From NCBI RefSeq assembly GCF_003369915.1, contig NC_046676.1:7161501-7225500 (forward strand): a DNA stretch of 64,000 nt, read 5' to 3'. Every line of letters begins with the position of its first letter. Within the stretch, counting starts at the first letter, position 1. The DNA is from Drosophila miranda. Lineage: Eukaryota > Arthropoda > Insecta > Diptera > Drosophilidae. The translations under genes were made by a program, and so were the position numbers. Positions 36,837-49,804 of this stretch are shown piece after piece. The notes under the pieces are model-generated. The model ran no database searches and was not told the origin of the DNA. It saw only the letters and a program-made list of their open reading frames with translations.

Positions 36837-38136
36837 TGTCTTTCTTTTTTCTCTCTTCTTTTCTTGGCAAAAGTATTTGAGAGCCTCCTATTTGTTGTTC
36901 CACATTTACCCTTAAGCCAAACTCTTTCCGATTATTCAGGATATATTTTGAAGAATTTGTCGGGTCAAGCTGGCATCCAGACTGTCCAGACTGTAGTCGT
37001 ATGCGGCCCTTGAGGTATGCCGGTTTACATATATGACTTTATATTATAAGAAATGCCATTATGGTTTTCCACTTGCGATGTGTGAGTAAGTACTTACAGA
37101 TACAAAAAATTGTTTTATAAATAAAAAAGTAGCAAAACCGAAGATACCGACGAATGTCAGATTGACCTGATACTGATAGAACTATCGCCCAAAGTCCATG
37201 TCCTCTGTGCGAATGGGGCTAACAGCTAAAGCGAGGGCCAGGCAACGCCTCCCAAAACAGTTTTAGTTGAAGTACACGGTTTGTATTCTAACGAATTATT
37301 TTATTCCATAAAACGACATGGTAGAAATTACTTAGAGTCTATGTATTGTTCTTCCAGCTCCAGGACAGCGAAGGTACTTTTTACACATTGTACAAAATGA
37401 TGCTTCAAAACAAGTTATTGATTGGATGGCAACGACCATTTGGGGGGGAGGGGGATAAATCAAACAATTATTTCAATATCCGTTTCGATGGTTAACTGAA
37501 ATCGAGGATTCAGAGCGGTGGATTGAAGAAAAGAAAGCAAAGGTTAAGAGCAATAGATTAAGCAAACTCTGTAGCTGCATGCACATGATGGATATTAGCC
37601 ACAAAAGTATGGACAAACGAAGGGATGTTCTTATGTTTAGCTACTAGTGGGGGGAGAGATAAGGATATATATATACATATTCTATACATGTCATTCAATA
37701 TGAATGAGTGTGCCAGGTTCTGGTTACATACTTTTCAGTCAGCATCTAGACATTTTTTTTTTGTTTTGGGGTGAGCTAAAACAGGTGTGATATTTCTTTC
37801 ATTGAGTAAATATTCTTGATCAATGTTATTGTTATTATTGTGTGCATTTGATTCCGTGTTGAGTTCCCTATACAGTCTTTAGAAAATGCAAAAAGGTATG
37901 TATATTAATAGCTTCGATGTTTCGGTTCGGATCCGTTCATGGTACAACAAAATACAGGCACATACAAAATACAAATTAATACCTTGTTAGGAACGAGGAA
38001 AATGAAAGGTTTACAAAGATTATAAATGAACAGATCATGGCAAGGAAAATGGCAAACGTCTAGTAACAAATGAATGAGATGGGACTATTTATTAATGCTG
38101 ATATAGTCGTCGTCGACGACGACGTGAAATCAATTG
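36837..38136. other. Spacer between arr and cnn; cnn 3' UTR at right
   Basis: arr and cnn converge here. Candidate minus-strand polyadenylation signals (TTTATT on the plus strand) lie near 38088 and 37309, so cnn transcripts may end in either place. A plus-strand exon-like scrap ends at TAA 37227-37229. Nothing else coding is seen. Confidence 0.45.
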
Positions 38137-41100
38137 TTAGAACTCATTCTCCATATTTGAGCGTACGTTTCGCAGAACATTGTGAGTTTTTAGTATTTGA
38201 TTCTTGATGTCTTTTTCGACTTGTGCTTTAGCTTTGTTAGCCAGACGCAACTTTTCGTAGGTGTCTTCGAATGCGCGCTTGGTGCGGATTAGTTTACGCC
38301 TCAATTCAGCATTTTCTTGTTCTACCTTGGCACAGTCGTGTGTTGTTGTTGCAGACGGCTGCTGCTGCTGCTCGTGCTGTTGTTGGGACACACTCAATGC
38401 GTTTTCAACGGGTTCTGTGAATGGGATACAGATGAGGGCTCGCTCTCTCGTGAAAAATCTTATTCTGAAATGCTTACCATCTTTAGCACCTGACGGCGTC
38501 TCATTCTTCAGTAGGGCACGCTGTGTAGCTGTACACAACTCAACGCTGGAGATTCGGCCGGCATCGCTCTCTATACCGAGATCCGGCGAGGAGCTGCTGA
38601 CGCGCCCCACTACCGCAGCCGTGCTGGCCGGTACGCTGGATTGGTTGCCATTTGGTGGTCCCATGGGCACAGCCACCTCCTCTGAGGTGTATCCCGACTG
38701 CGACACATCGCTGCTGTTTGAACGAGCTGGCTGAACGAGTTGGCGCTGCGGCTGCACACCTTTCAAGAGCTCCAACTGCAGCCTGAGCTCCTCTGTGCGC
38801 TTCTCCATCTGCAATTTGTCGTTGTAGGCCTTGGTCCGTTCCATGACCGCCTTGGATGCCTGCAGGGTGCTTTCGTCCAGTTGTTTTTTGAGCGAGCGCG
38901 TGGCCAGCTCGTTCTCCACGAGAGTCTGCTTTAGCTCCATCTCGTTCTCCTGGTGGTACTCCAGGGACCTCTGCAGCTCGAGCAGCTGTTGGGCCTGCTC
39001 CTGGTAAAGGCTCAGCGCCACCCAGTCTCGCTCGAGCGCCTCCTGGTGCCGGCGATGCACTTCCTCGAGCTTCTCCGCTGCCTCCCGCCTCAGTTCTGCC
39101 ATCTCGGCCTGGGCCTGGTCCACAGCCTCCGCGTGTTGTTGCTCCATTTCCACGAGCTGCTGCTGTGCTGCCTGCAGTTCCATGTCCGTTATCTGCGCAT
39201 CTGCAGTCAATGTGCTCTGGGCCAGCTCCAGCTGATCTATCTGTTTGGTCTTTAGATCGATCAGACGTTGGAGTTCGTTCATCTGCTGATCCTCCTGCGT
39301 TCCAATGGCCTGCAGGTCGGCCGTGAGGGCCTCGTTGGCGGCCCGCAAGTGCTCCATTTGGTGTGAAATTTCCATGCAGCGCAGCTGCTCCTGCTTGTAT
39401 CTGTTGTCTAGATCCACCAGCTGGCATTGCACGTTCAGGACACGCTCGTCCCTCTGGGCTATCTGCTCCTCCAGCTGGGCAATGCGCTCGCTGGTGCGAC
39501 TGCGCTCCTGCCTGGCCGAGCAGGCGCGCCGCCCCTCGCTTTCCGATTCGCTGGGCTGCCGTTCGGCCGTGGCAAGGCTATGTGAGGTTTCTTCCAGTCC
39601 AATACGGGCCAGGGAAACCTTACGGTCCGGCTCGGACCAGGCTTCCGATTCGCTCTGGTTGTCTGGCTGCTGGGTGGGCAGCGGCAGGGAACGGCGTTCC
39701 TTGCGCAGCTGCTGCCCGTCCGAGGTGCGGCGCTTCTCCAACTCCCGCTTCAGCGCCTTGTTCTCGGCCTTTAGGTGCTCAATCGTTGGATTGATGGAGG
39801 CGGCGCCAGCGGTGCGTACCTCTTCATGCGAGTTGTATGTCTTGTGGCTGGCATCGGCCTCCGCCTCGGCATCTGCGTCGTTGTACAGCATATCAGAGAG
39901 ATTGCACAGCTGCGCAAGACTCTGATCGGCCAGCGAGGCGCCAGTGATATTCAGCGTCATGTTCAGGCTCTTGGACAGGTCCAGGCTGCGGTCCACAGCT
40001 CGACGCATGGCGTGCCGCCTATCAGCGGCCAGTGCACCGAGCACATCCTTGTGCTTGAGCAACGAGTTAAGGAACCCGGCCAGCTCTTCCAGCCGGTTGG
40101 TCAGCACACCACAAACATCGGCGCACTCCAGTCGCCACTTATTCGCGCTCTCAGCGTCTACCTTTACCTGGCGCAGTTCCTGCCGCAGCTGTCCAATCAC
40201 CGCACTGTTCTGCTGATCCTCTCCCAGACGGTGGATGAGCACGTCCACCTTGCGCTGCAGCAGCTTGTTGCGTTCCAGGGCTTTGGTGTACTCCAGCTCG
40301 GTGAAGGACTGCTGCAAATCAACGGCTGCTGAGCCAATCGACTCTTCGTTTATCTGCGGCTGCTGGCTGGTGGCAACCAACTTGGTCAGGCGCTCCACTT
40401 CGCGGTTCTTCTCCCACAGCTCCTTGTTGACCAGGTTCTGCAGATTGGCCGTCTTCTTTTTAACCTCCGCCTGAAGCTGCTGGATCTTTAGCTCCTGCTC
40501 GGCCATCTTATACTCGTATTGTTCCTTAAGTCCCGAGGATATTTCCAAAAAGCACGCCTCATTGTCACTTAGCGAACGGCCCGTTGCCGATGACGATATG
40601 GTGGCCTTGCTGTTCTCGTTCTACAAATACATAAATATACGTTTTATAATTGTAAAAGGTACTAGCCCCTGGCAGCACTCACTTCTTTCTTAACCGAGTT
40701 CTGCTCCTGCGGCTGCTGCTTCTGGTTGAGTCTTTTGATCTCCTTGTCCTGGCTGCTCAACTTCTGCATTAGCTTTTGTATGGTGCGGCACGCCTGCTCG
40801 TGGATGCGTTCTCGCTCCTTTAGCTTCACCTGCGCATCCTGCAGTTCGCACATATTGTCCGCCAGTTGGGCGCCCATCTCCTGCTTAGCCTACAATGGAA
40901 AGCAAATGAAGTTCAGAGTCTCTTTGAGCAATACTCGTATTTATTGGCTTGCATATTTTGAATACTTTATAACGATAAATTTGTGTTTGATTCCCACAAA
41001 AAACTGTTGTAACATAAACCGAAACGATAGACTCGATAAATCCACGAAAGTTACTTTAGTTCATGTGGCCCCAAGCTCTGTTAAAAAACTGGCGGAATCG

Positions 41101-44100
41101 CAGAAGGCTTGGAAACGTATAGTTTTGTAAGGGGCGCTCTGGCGCAGCGATTGGCAGCCGCAATGGTCGCCTGGCATAGTTCTTATGAGGCTGATTCCGC
41201 TGGTTCTGTGGGCGACGAGGGCGTTTTATTGGTCGAAAACTGCTGGCGATGGGGATTGAGTCACCTTTTCTGCATCCAATGGCATTGCACTACCGACCGC
41301 CGACGCTGACTCCCGTCCGCTGCTTCCCAGCACACTGATCGCCGAGAAGTTTGAGCTCAGCGAGGATGTGCTGCCACTACGCTGCAGTTCAAAGGTTACA
41401 CAATTTCTCTGGGGAAGCAGAGCCTTGTGCTGGCACCTGTTGGCGTTGAGTAAAGGTCGCATCAGACACGAGTCCACCTCCTTCCTGTTGATGATGGCCT
41501 CGTACTCATCGACTCTGCTCTTCAGCTGCTCTCTTTCCCATTCCAAATTGTCGTTCTCAACCTTTGGGTGGGGTTTGGGTGACTCGTGGCACCAATCAGT
41601 GTGCGGCAGCTCTACTCACATCGCGCTGAAAGATCTTCCTTTGCAGCATGACCAGAGTGGGCATAATGCTCTTCAGCAATTGGGAATAGTTCTCCAGTTT
41701 GGCCTGAATGTGATCCACTCTCACCGTCAGGATACTTATCTCAGTCCGAGCGACGTGGATTTGCCGCACATGCCCCCTGATGGTTCCCTAAAACGAGTGT
41801 CCCTCTCATCATCACCACATGCGTCCTATAACTAGCACTACACTACGCCCCTAATCTCTTGGGAGAAACTCCCCTTTTTCTGGGGGCGTCTACTTACATT
41901 TGCCTCGTCGCTGCACTGCCGCGCCTTCTCGATTTGCTCCACCAGCTCGGCGTTCTTGATGGCCAGCTCCTGGATCTTGGCCTCGCAGGAGGACAGCGTC
42001 TCCTGGTGCTCGGCCTGTGCCGATTTCAGCTGGTCCTGGCAGGCTATCTGCCGTATGCCGGCCTCGACCAGTTCCTGCCTCGACGTCTGGACCTCAGATT
42101 CCAAGTGTTTGAGCTTTTCTTCGAGTGCTTCTCTGGACTCCCCTTCAAAGGAAGCTCCAGTTTCCTAAAATGCACAAGTGGGGAATAACATAGAGGTCAT
42201 GACTGCTCAAGACATATAAGATACTCACCTCGTAGTGGCGCAGATGCCGCTGCAGCTCATCGATCAAAGCATTGCTTTCGGTTTCCGCCTTGCGCTGCAT
42301 CTCCTCGTGCATGGATATGGCCCGAGCGGCGTCCTTCAGCAGCTCCGTCTTTTCCTCGACCGTTTTGCGCAGAACTTCGACCTCAATCTTTGTCTCGATC
42401 AACTGCTTCGACAGAGACTCGCCCGAATTGTTTGTCCGCTGGTGCCCCAGCTGGCTCTCCTCCATGAAGTAGAGGCGCAGCTTGAGATTGAAGTTCTCCT
42501 TGCGCAGCGTCGACATCTGCTCCTCCACGTTGCGCATAGAACGGCCCGGCATGGCCAAAGGCGAGTGGCTTTCGCCTTGCAGACGGCCCGCATCGAAACT
42601 GGCATCTGTGGGGGACACAAGGAAAAGCCCGGTCATTGAGTGGTTTGGTTTGTGTTTGAGCTGACTCCAGAGAGAGTTTTATGTCTGATGCGCACTGGGG
42701 TTGAACGGTCTTCGCGGCAAGAACCGTCTGGGGGGTCGTGCCAGGCTCATGTTATTCATTTGTTGGGGCCTTGTTCTCATATATGCTCCATAAAACGGTA
42801 CGGTCCGGCGAACTGGAAGACCGCATTCGCACATCTAACATATGTTGTATTCCAATATGTATTGCTAAAACCTAAATACTGTAGCAACCTGAGGCTGCCA
42901 AACGAACTGTGAACTGTGGGCTGTGGGCTGAGGCATTTTTCGAAAAACCTACTGGGATTTGCGTCTGAAATGAAACTTACATGAGTTATCCATGGTGACA
43001 TCTTGCAAGTCTCCGGGACTGGTGCTGAAATGGAATGGAAAGCGGAAACAATTAAGGCTCTGGGCTGACCTCTGGATGACATAGACAAGAAAAAACTCAA
43101 ACTTAAACGTTAATTAATATTTTATTTTCACAAATATTTCGGCAGTGATGTCATAAGTCCCAAGACCCCGTCTGACCCGTCCGTCAGCTACAATCTCCCA
43201 GCACTGACTCACTCTCTGCACAGCTTCTGTTGCCCGCCGGGGTCTGGGGTTGGAAGCACTCATCGATGCCCTCCAGCGTTCCGTTGCAGAACTGACCGTA
43301 CACCGACCAGGCCGTCCAGCCCTGCTGCTTCCGTATGAGCCGGGCGCACTGCACGGCCATGGTAATGTCGTCGGTCAGCAGCCGCGTGCAGTTCACGTTG
43401 CACTCGTTGAAGGTATAGTACTCCGTTTGATTGGGCGGTGAGCACCAGAAGCGATCGCTGATCTGAAAGAGGCCATAGTCCCGGGAGCCGTCCGCATTGG
43501 CCTGCCCCACCGCGTGCGTGTTGAAGCGGCTCTCGAATTCCGCGATGCACAGCCACAAAGGCAGCTCCGACTTGGGCACGTCCAGGATGTAGAGCTGACC
43601 GGCCAGATCGCAGGGCTTCAGTCGAACGGCCAGGGCAAGGGCCAGAACCAGAAGCAGGAAGCACAGCAGCAGCAGGCATAGCACTCCACCACTTGATCGG
43701 GCCATTCCAAGTGAGTTCCAGTCTCGTACTGGCTCTGGCTCTGGCTCTGGCACTGGCACTGCGGCTCTGACCATCAACGATACAGCTGATCAAAGCTTAA
43801 TCGGAATCCAAACCGGTTTCAATTATTTGGCCCGATCTGTGATCTGTGAGTGGAAAATCTACGGACAAATGCAACGATATTCTATTTGTGGCTGGCATTG
43901 CACCTTCGACTGGCGGCTATCATTAATTAATGACATGTCTCTCCCTTCCCTCCGCTCTGCTCCCCCTTGTAAGCTCTGGAAGTGGGAATCTAGTAGTGAA
44001 CTGAATTTCCAAATCAAAATATAGCCTAGGTTATATACGGTTTTAATGATCTCCGACTCTTGCAGGCTCTTAACTGAAGCGTGAAAATGATAGCCCGAAC

Positions 44101-46882
44101 CCTGTTGTCCCTGTTCCGAGTCTCTTTCAATGATTTCTATGCTCAACTATCTTACAGTTCATTCTACTCTGCTCTAAATGGAACACACCCATTCAAAATT
44201 CTGTTCTTTTTTTGGCAACTGAATTTCAGTCGAAGTCACAGATGAATGAGTACAAGTCGTACTTCCGCCCCTTAAATCCGTTGCTGCTGGTACTTATTTC
44301 CCATCCAATAAAATCCCATATATTACAGATCGAATGGCACATTTACTTACCAGAATTGATTGTTGCCCGAGTTCAATGAGAATCGCTTGAATGGCGAACC
44401 CTGCGATTCATTTGAGTTATTCAGAGACGTAGAGCGAAATATACCCGCCATAGTGTTCACGTTTTCTTCAACATTAGGCACTTTTATTTATATATATATA
44501 GTTCTCTTTTGGAGGAAGGGATGTTGCAGAAACTCTATATTTGATGTTTAAATAGGTTCGTGCTTTTTTTTTTAGTTTATAATTAAGAGCAGACACGTCA
44601 CCGCCTCATGTTGATGTTGATGTTGTTGGTGTTCTTGGCTTTATTCCCTAAATACCTCGCGATGCACGGCACACGACAGACCACAGACTTCGTCCCGTCC
44701 CAAGGGGCAGCAAACTATGAGTCATTGGCTGCCGCCTGCTGTCGATGAGGAGCAGTGAGCCGTAGGGCGGAAGAAGCTTCAAAGAACCCGAGAACCGGGC
44801 GGCGGATAGGCATGATATACTTCTATGGATTGGATGCACGACGTACCCGATGCATATTTTAGCACAGACCACACCAGACCCCTGCCAGAGATGCAGCAGC
44901 ACTTGAGGCCACTCACACACATAAAGCACATTTATTTTGGGAAATGAGCAAACCGCAAAGGCTCTTCCTTCCACACGGCAATAGAACGACAATTGCAGGC
45001 CAGGCCAGAACACAGGGCTACGAAAACTCTGCCAAACATTTGCACTCATTTGTTTTGGCTACGGCTCTGTCCGTGCCCATAGCTATGGTTACAGAGGCGC
45101 TCTTGAAAATCAATGGTCTCCTAAACAACAGGTGGACTCTAAACGTGTCAGGACATGTGCCCTGTTAACAGCTGAATTGTACCTCTCCTGGCTTTATAGC
45201 CCCATACCGCGGCAGGTATACGAAGTAAAAGACCCATTCCCGTCTCAGTCTGGGCTCGCTCATCTACCTGGCTACCTGGCGCGACTCTCGAGTGGGTGTC
45301 AGGCTATGGATGGCCAGTGATAGTGGCACACAAAGGCGCCTGCAGTATTCAACAGAGCGATACAATAACAATAAACAGAAGTACAGGAGGCATCGTCGAA
45401 AGCAGAGCACATTGAGTGATATGTGAGCGCGGAAGGGGGTTGGCTAGCACCTAATATACCGTTAATGCGTTGACTTTGAACATGCAGCCATACGTGCATC
45501 AGACACTGTACTTTATCCTGGCAGGAGAAGGGGGAAGGGGAATTACACTATTACGGTAAACAAAGAAACCCAACCCCTCTCTCCTCTTTCGCTCTCGCCT
45601 GCTACATACACGTGTAGATGTTAACTACACACATGTGTCACCGTCCACCGTCCACTGTTCGGTTCGTCTGATAAGGCGGGATATCATCGGAGAGGGTTTG
45701 CCGCTGCTGTGGTACTGCTGATATGGGTGTGGATTGAGCAATTGGGGATTCGCTATTCAACAGCAAATTAATTTCTATACTTTTCCGCCACTAAAATTAG
45801 ACACACCACAGAGCATCGATAGCGACAAAACAAATCAACAACAACGACAACACAGACGGGCGCGAGATACTCTACATGCATACACCGATGTACATGTATA
45901 CACATTGTACATCCGCACACATTCTCAAATATAAATATATATGTATTTTGAAGGTTTCACAAAAGCACAGCATCCTTTACATGTTATCTACAGATGCAAG
46001 TGCAGCAATTTACATATATTCCGTGACCGTATAAACAATTGTAACTTCACTGCTGTCTCCACTTACACAAATGTATATACACGACCGATAGCCGACCCTT
46101 TGATTATTTAAACTGGAAGTTTGTTTTCTTATTATTTACATATGCACATGTATGGGAGTGTGTGTATATAGAACGACAGAGAATGGCGCAAGCACAGCAA
46201 ACGAGTAGAATATAAGCGCGAAATGAATTCAAAATCTTCTACGTCCAAATAAACCGAAAGCCAGAACATAAATGACTGAACAAAAACGCGAGGCATCGAG
46301 AGGCGGAGAAAAACCCAGTGCCAGCCAGCCTCATCTGCTCTGAAAAAGGAAAATGCGCTCTGTAGAACTCGCACACACTGAAAGCAGATGTCACGCATTT
46401 CCCGCAGTACCCGGAGCGCATTGTGCGCTGCTCTCGCTTGCTCTCGTGAAACTTTTGGGGTGGGTAACAAACGCGACGGGACAGTACATATGGCATATGG
46501 TATGTACACAAGGGAGGCTTTCACGGACTCGGAGAGCCACCACAAAGAGCGTATTATTCTCCGATCAGCAAATGAATAAACTGCTGGCGCACAGTGGGCA
46601 AGATCGAGAAGCCCGTCATCTATTCTGTTCATTATAAAAACAGAATCTTCCCACATATAGGCAGATATTATTATCAGTATGCATTTGGATTACTTACTCG
46701 TCCACACTTTTGGACAGCGCTTCTGCGAGTGTCCTCAGCACTTTTCGGTCTATCTCGGCGGCTCCATTCTCCTCAAGAAAACTGGTGACTGTCTCAATAA
46801 GTGTAATTTCCTTCAAGGACGAGCCGCAGGTTAGATTCCCATTGTCGCAAAGGTCGCGAAGAGCCTGCTTAGATTGATCCAT
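38137..46882 (-). CDS. cnn: Centrosomin, pericentriolar scaffold protein
   Basis: Nine coding exons on the minus strand: 46882-46698, 43024-42981, 42605-42229, 42164-41898, 41787-41620, 41561-41265, 40889-40683, 40620-38478 and 38414-38137. Together they give about 1321 residues with every phase consistent. The start MDQSKQALRDLC agrees with the fly protein as I recall it. CM1, the motif that recruits gamma-tubulin complexes, lies near residues 95-130 (VEEQMSTLRKENFNLKLRL). Long coiled coils with Leu/Gln/Glu heptads follow. The last about 65 residues form CM2 (RRKLIRTKRAFEDTYEKLR). Cnn assembles the mitotic pericentriolar matrix, with Polo and Spd-2 as known partners. A lysozyme gene and an alternative first exon lie in intron 1. 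The final intron is 63 nt and stop-free, so its retention would add 21 residues. Confidence 0.95.
43184..43705 (-). CDS. c-type lysozyme family protein, nested in cnn intron 1
   Basis: One exon, on the same strand as cnn, stop TGA at 43184. I start at the ATG at 43705 (MARSSGGVLC), which leads straight into a Leu-rich signal peptide. An in-frame ATG at 43777 would add an odd Glu-Pro repeat before it. The mature part shows the lysozyme pattern: catalytic Glu in LCIAEFESRFNT and Asp in GSRDYGLFQIS, with Cys in KPC, WLC, FWC, NECNVNC, VQC and FCN-DEC (eight). A C-terminal tail adds two more Cys. GH22 enzymes cleave peptidoglycan; secreted digestive or immune use is likely but not shown. It may match a dispersed D. 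melanogaster lysozyme-like gene (CG11159 is my guess). Confidence 0.88.
   Translation of the reverse strand: MARSSGGVLCLLLLCFLLLVLALALAVRLKPCDLAGQLYILDVPKSELPLWLCIAEFESRFNTHAVGQANADGSRDYGLFQISDRFWCSPPNQTEYYTFNECNVNCTRLLTDDITMAVQCARLIRKQQGWTAWSVYGQFCNGTLEGIDECFQPQTPAGNRSCAESESVLGDCS
43778..46691 (-). other. cnn intron 1 remainder
   Basis: Apart from the alternative exon at 44351-44451, the segment holds no gene I can support. It contains AT-rich DNA, a TCTGGC-type repeat just right of the lysozyme start (43729-43758), and short TA-rich runs near 44490 and 45930-46090. Confidence 0.45.
44351..44451 (-). CDS. cnn: Alternative first coding exon of cnn
   Basis: ATG at 44451 opens 33 codons (MAGIFRSTSLNNSNESQG, then SPFKRFSLNSGNNQF) and ends in TG before a GTAAGT donor at 44350. 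The phase is the same as exon 1 (two bases over), so it can join the 44-nt exon at 43024 and give C-TSPGDLQDV. It lies about 2.2 kb downstream of exon 1. In D. melanogaster, testis Cnn (CnnT) isoforms are known to have a different N-terminus; this exon could serve that role. Homology was not checked. Confidence 0.7.
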
Positions 46883-47384
46883 GGCTGTATGTCCCGTTTG
46901 GGGTGAATATTACTAAGCTTGATTCCGATTTGTCTATTTCAGCTTAATTTCTTTACTTTTCTTTACTTTTCTTAATTTGCTAAGACACAAAAAAAACACG
47001 AACAAGTACAATTATGTTTTTTTTTTTTCGGAAAAGTTACCGCGCATTCACAGCTGTTTTCGGCGTCTACTATCGAAACATTGCCAAATGCAGCCCTGCC
47101 TGTGTTGGAGCGTAGCCAGACTGGTGAAAAAGGTGTGTCGTGTGTCGATGGGGCAACGATGGGACAACATCGCCAGTTGACAAGAATTTACATATTTCTG
47201 ATAAGCAAGTAGCACACGAAATGCTATAAACGCTCCACGGGCACGTTTACTGAGCGGCCACCCACGCAGATAGACCATTCCATTAGCTTTGCTTGGATTC
47301 GCAGGCATACACAAAAAGTTTCGATTCGCAACAGCAGGAGGACGGCACGGCCCGCCTGGCCTCGTAATAGCAGCAGTAATCAGA
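46883..47384. promoter_or_regulatory. Divergent promoter region of cnn and cbs
   Basis: Only about 500 bases separate the start codons of cnn (minus) and cbs (plus). An ACTATCGAAAC site near 47070 is one base off the DRE octamer. No TATA box is evident. Shared control of the two genes is plausible from the arrangement, not shown. Confidence 0.4.
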
Positions 47385-49804
47385 ATGTTTGCGACGCTGA
47401 AAAACAAAATCATGGAGGAGACCGGCGAAGATGTGTCTACGTCGGCATCCCAGCCCCAGCAGCGCTATGCTAACAACAATAATTATCGGCTACGAAGCCG
47501 CCGAGTTAGCATTAATTCCAACTCGGCTGATGATGTGGGCGGTGGCAGTATCTACAACGAGGTAAGAGGCAAAAAGTCTATTTTTGTGTGTATAAACACT
47601 GCGAGTATGGTATAACGTCTGTTCTTCTGTTAACATCTGTTAAAGTCTGAACAACTGTGCCAGTTGCGTAGCCAATGCAATGAGCTCACCACCAAAGTGT
47701 CCAGTCTCAGCCAGAGCCTGCTGCAGCTGCAGGAGGAAAAGATGCGCGTCGACAAGACCAACGAGATCCTATTGGAGAGCGTTAGAGTGGCCCAAACCCA
47801 GAAGGATATGTACTGCGAGGAGCAGGAAAAGATTCAAAATCTACAGCAAGTGGAAATAGACAAGTTGAAAAATCTCCTTAGCTTCCGCGAGCAAGAAGCC
47901 GTGGATCGAATGGGTTCGATGCGTCAGCATAGTCAGCAAATTGAGAATCTGTCCGAGGAACTGGAACGCCTGCGACCGATTGAATCAGTTGCAGAAGAGC
48001 TGCGCGATGAGCTGCAGCGCCTGCGACATGGCATGCAGCAGGAAAAGAATCTTCTGACCACCACCCTGGCGACTGTGCAAGAGGAGAACAGAAATCTGAA
48101 GCTGCGCATGAATATAGTAGAGGAGTCTCGAATGGAATCCCTCACCAAGCTAAGCCCAGAGCAGCAAGTGCAGGCACTCATACGAGAGCACAAACTGCTC
48201 GAGCAGCACCTGGAAGAGGCCCACCTGCAGCTGTCCGATATCAAGGGTTCTTGGAGTGGACAGAACCTGGCGCTGGAAACGCAAGTTAGTCGACTATCAA
48301 AGCAAGTGGCAGAGGAAACGACTGAGAAGCGCAAGGCGCTCAAGGCACGAGACGATGCCATAGAGACGCGCAAGCAAGTGGCATTTGAGCTGGAGAAAGC
48401 CATTGACGAAGTCAAACAACGAGATGATAAGGTAATCATTAATATACCCCATTACCAGTATTCTTATACCTTGTTTACGCAATTTGAGTGCAGGTCAGGC
48501 TACTGGAGGAGGAGATCGATGAGCTGAATCTGGCACTGAAGGAGTGTCGAGAGGAGAATGAGCAGCAAATCATCTTTGAGCGAAACAAATCTGTGAGTAT
48601 GTCCACTGAAGCTGACGACTTGCAGTGGGACCTGTCACACTAATTAAACCGCATGATTGAGTACTAACCCAAACCTGACTAGTAGTTTGACTTGTTTCTA
48701 AAAATCCATCTTTTGGCAAAATGAAATATTACCATTTACGAATGTACCTTAATTTAATTGTTTTCCTTTCTATTAAACAGTTTTCAAATTGATTTGGTAA
48801 CTTCTTTCCTTGAACAAAATTCCTATGTGTCTATTCCTATATTTACACTTGTGTTATGGTGATTTCGTAAACGAATTAAATTTTCTTAGCAAATTTTGGA
48901 AACAGAGGTTAAAGATCTCAAGGCACGTCTCGCGGCAGCCGACGACAGATTTGGCGAATATGCCACAAATGCCGAGCAGGTGGCAAGGAAGCTGCGAACA
49001 CAGCTGAGCGAAAAGCAAGACCAACTCGAGGAGACCCTCATCCAATTGGAAGTCGAACGCGAGGAGAAAATGACGTCAATACTTCGAAATGCGGAGATCT
49101 CTCAAAGCGAAGATATACTACGGCAGCAACTGCGCCTCGAGCGCAGCGAAGCGATCGAATTGCAGGATAGAACTAAGCAGCTTGAAAATGACATGGGCGA
49201 GGCCCAGAAAGCCCTGCAGAAGGTCAGCAGTGCGGCGGAGGAAAATATCCAGAAGCTTGCTAAGTATGAAGCAGTACAGCTGGAGATCATGGAGAAAAAT
49301 AAGGTGAGGTGGAAGTGAAGTATTCGTGGTACTTAGACTCAATGTTTCTATGCTTTGCCGGAAATCAGACAATAAAAATGCTTAATCAGAGATTGGTAGA
49401 TCTGAAAAAAACCATGCAAAAGGAATTCCGCAGCTCGCAAATCTCCTCAGAGAGTGAATCCCATCATCAAGCTATAACTCCCTATAGGAACCATAGCACA
49501 GCGCTCGAGTCGCTTGCAGGCGGCGACAAAGCCAACTGCATCATAATGGACGATGTCAATTTCCAATATCTAAAGCATGTTGTTGTGAAGTTCTTAACAA
49601 GTAGAGAGGTATGTTAAATTATCTGCTTGCTCATCATAGTATATGTATCCTATATCCATCTGTTTGCATGCTTCCTGTTAGGTCGAAGCCCGTCACCTCA
49701 TCCGTGCCGTCTCCACTTTACTGCAGCTGACATCTGAGGAGGAAAAACTGTTACACGACACATTGAATTGGAAAATGAGTTGGTTTGGCATGAAACCTGC
49801 CTAA
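47385..49804 (+). CDS. cbs: cbs, GRIP-domain golgin (centrosomin's beautiful sister)
   Basis: Six exons: 47385-47561, 47646-48431, 48494-48592, 48890-49303, 49369-49608 and 49682-49804. They give about 612 residues, all joins in phase 0. The start [16 protein letters not shown] resembles the N-terminus of GRIP golgins. The middle is nearly continuous coiled coil (Leu/Gln/Glu-rich). The last about 60 residues form a GRIP domain, with the conserved Tyr in [14 protein letters not shown] and the end [22 protein letters not shown] domains bind Arl1-GTP on the trans-Golgi, where such golgins tether vesicles. It diverges from cnn as in D. melanogaster, which gave the gene its name. All frames are intact. 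Confidence 0.92.

Noticed and set aside
38540..39427. 295-codon minus-strand frame within the large cnn exon
   Set aside because: Gly/Ala/Arg-rich shadow frame of the coiled-coil exon; the cnn frame explains the sequence fully.
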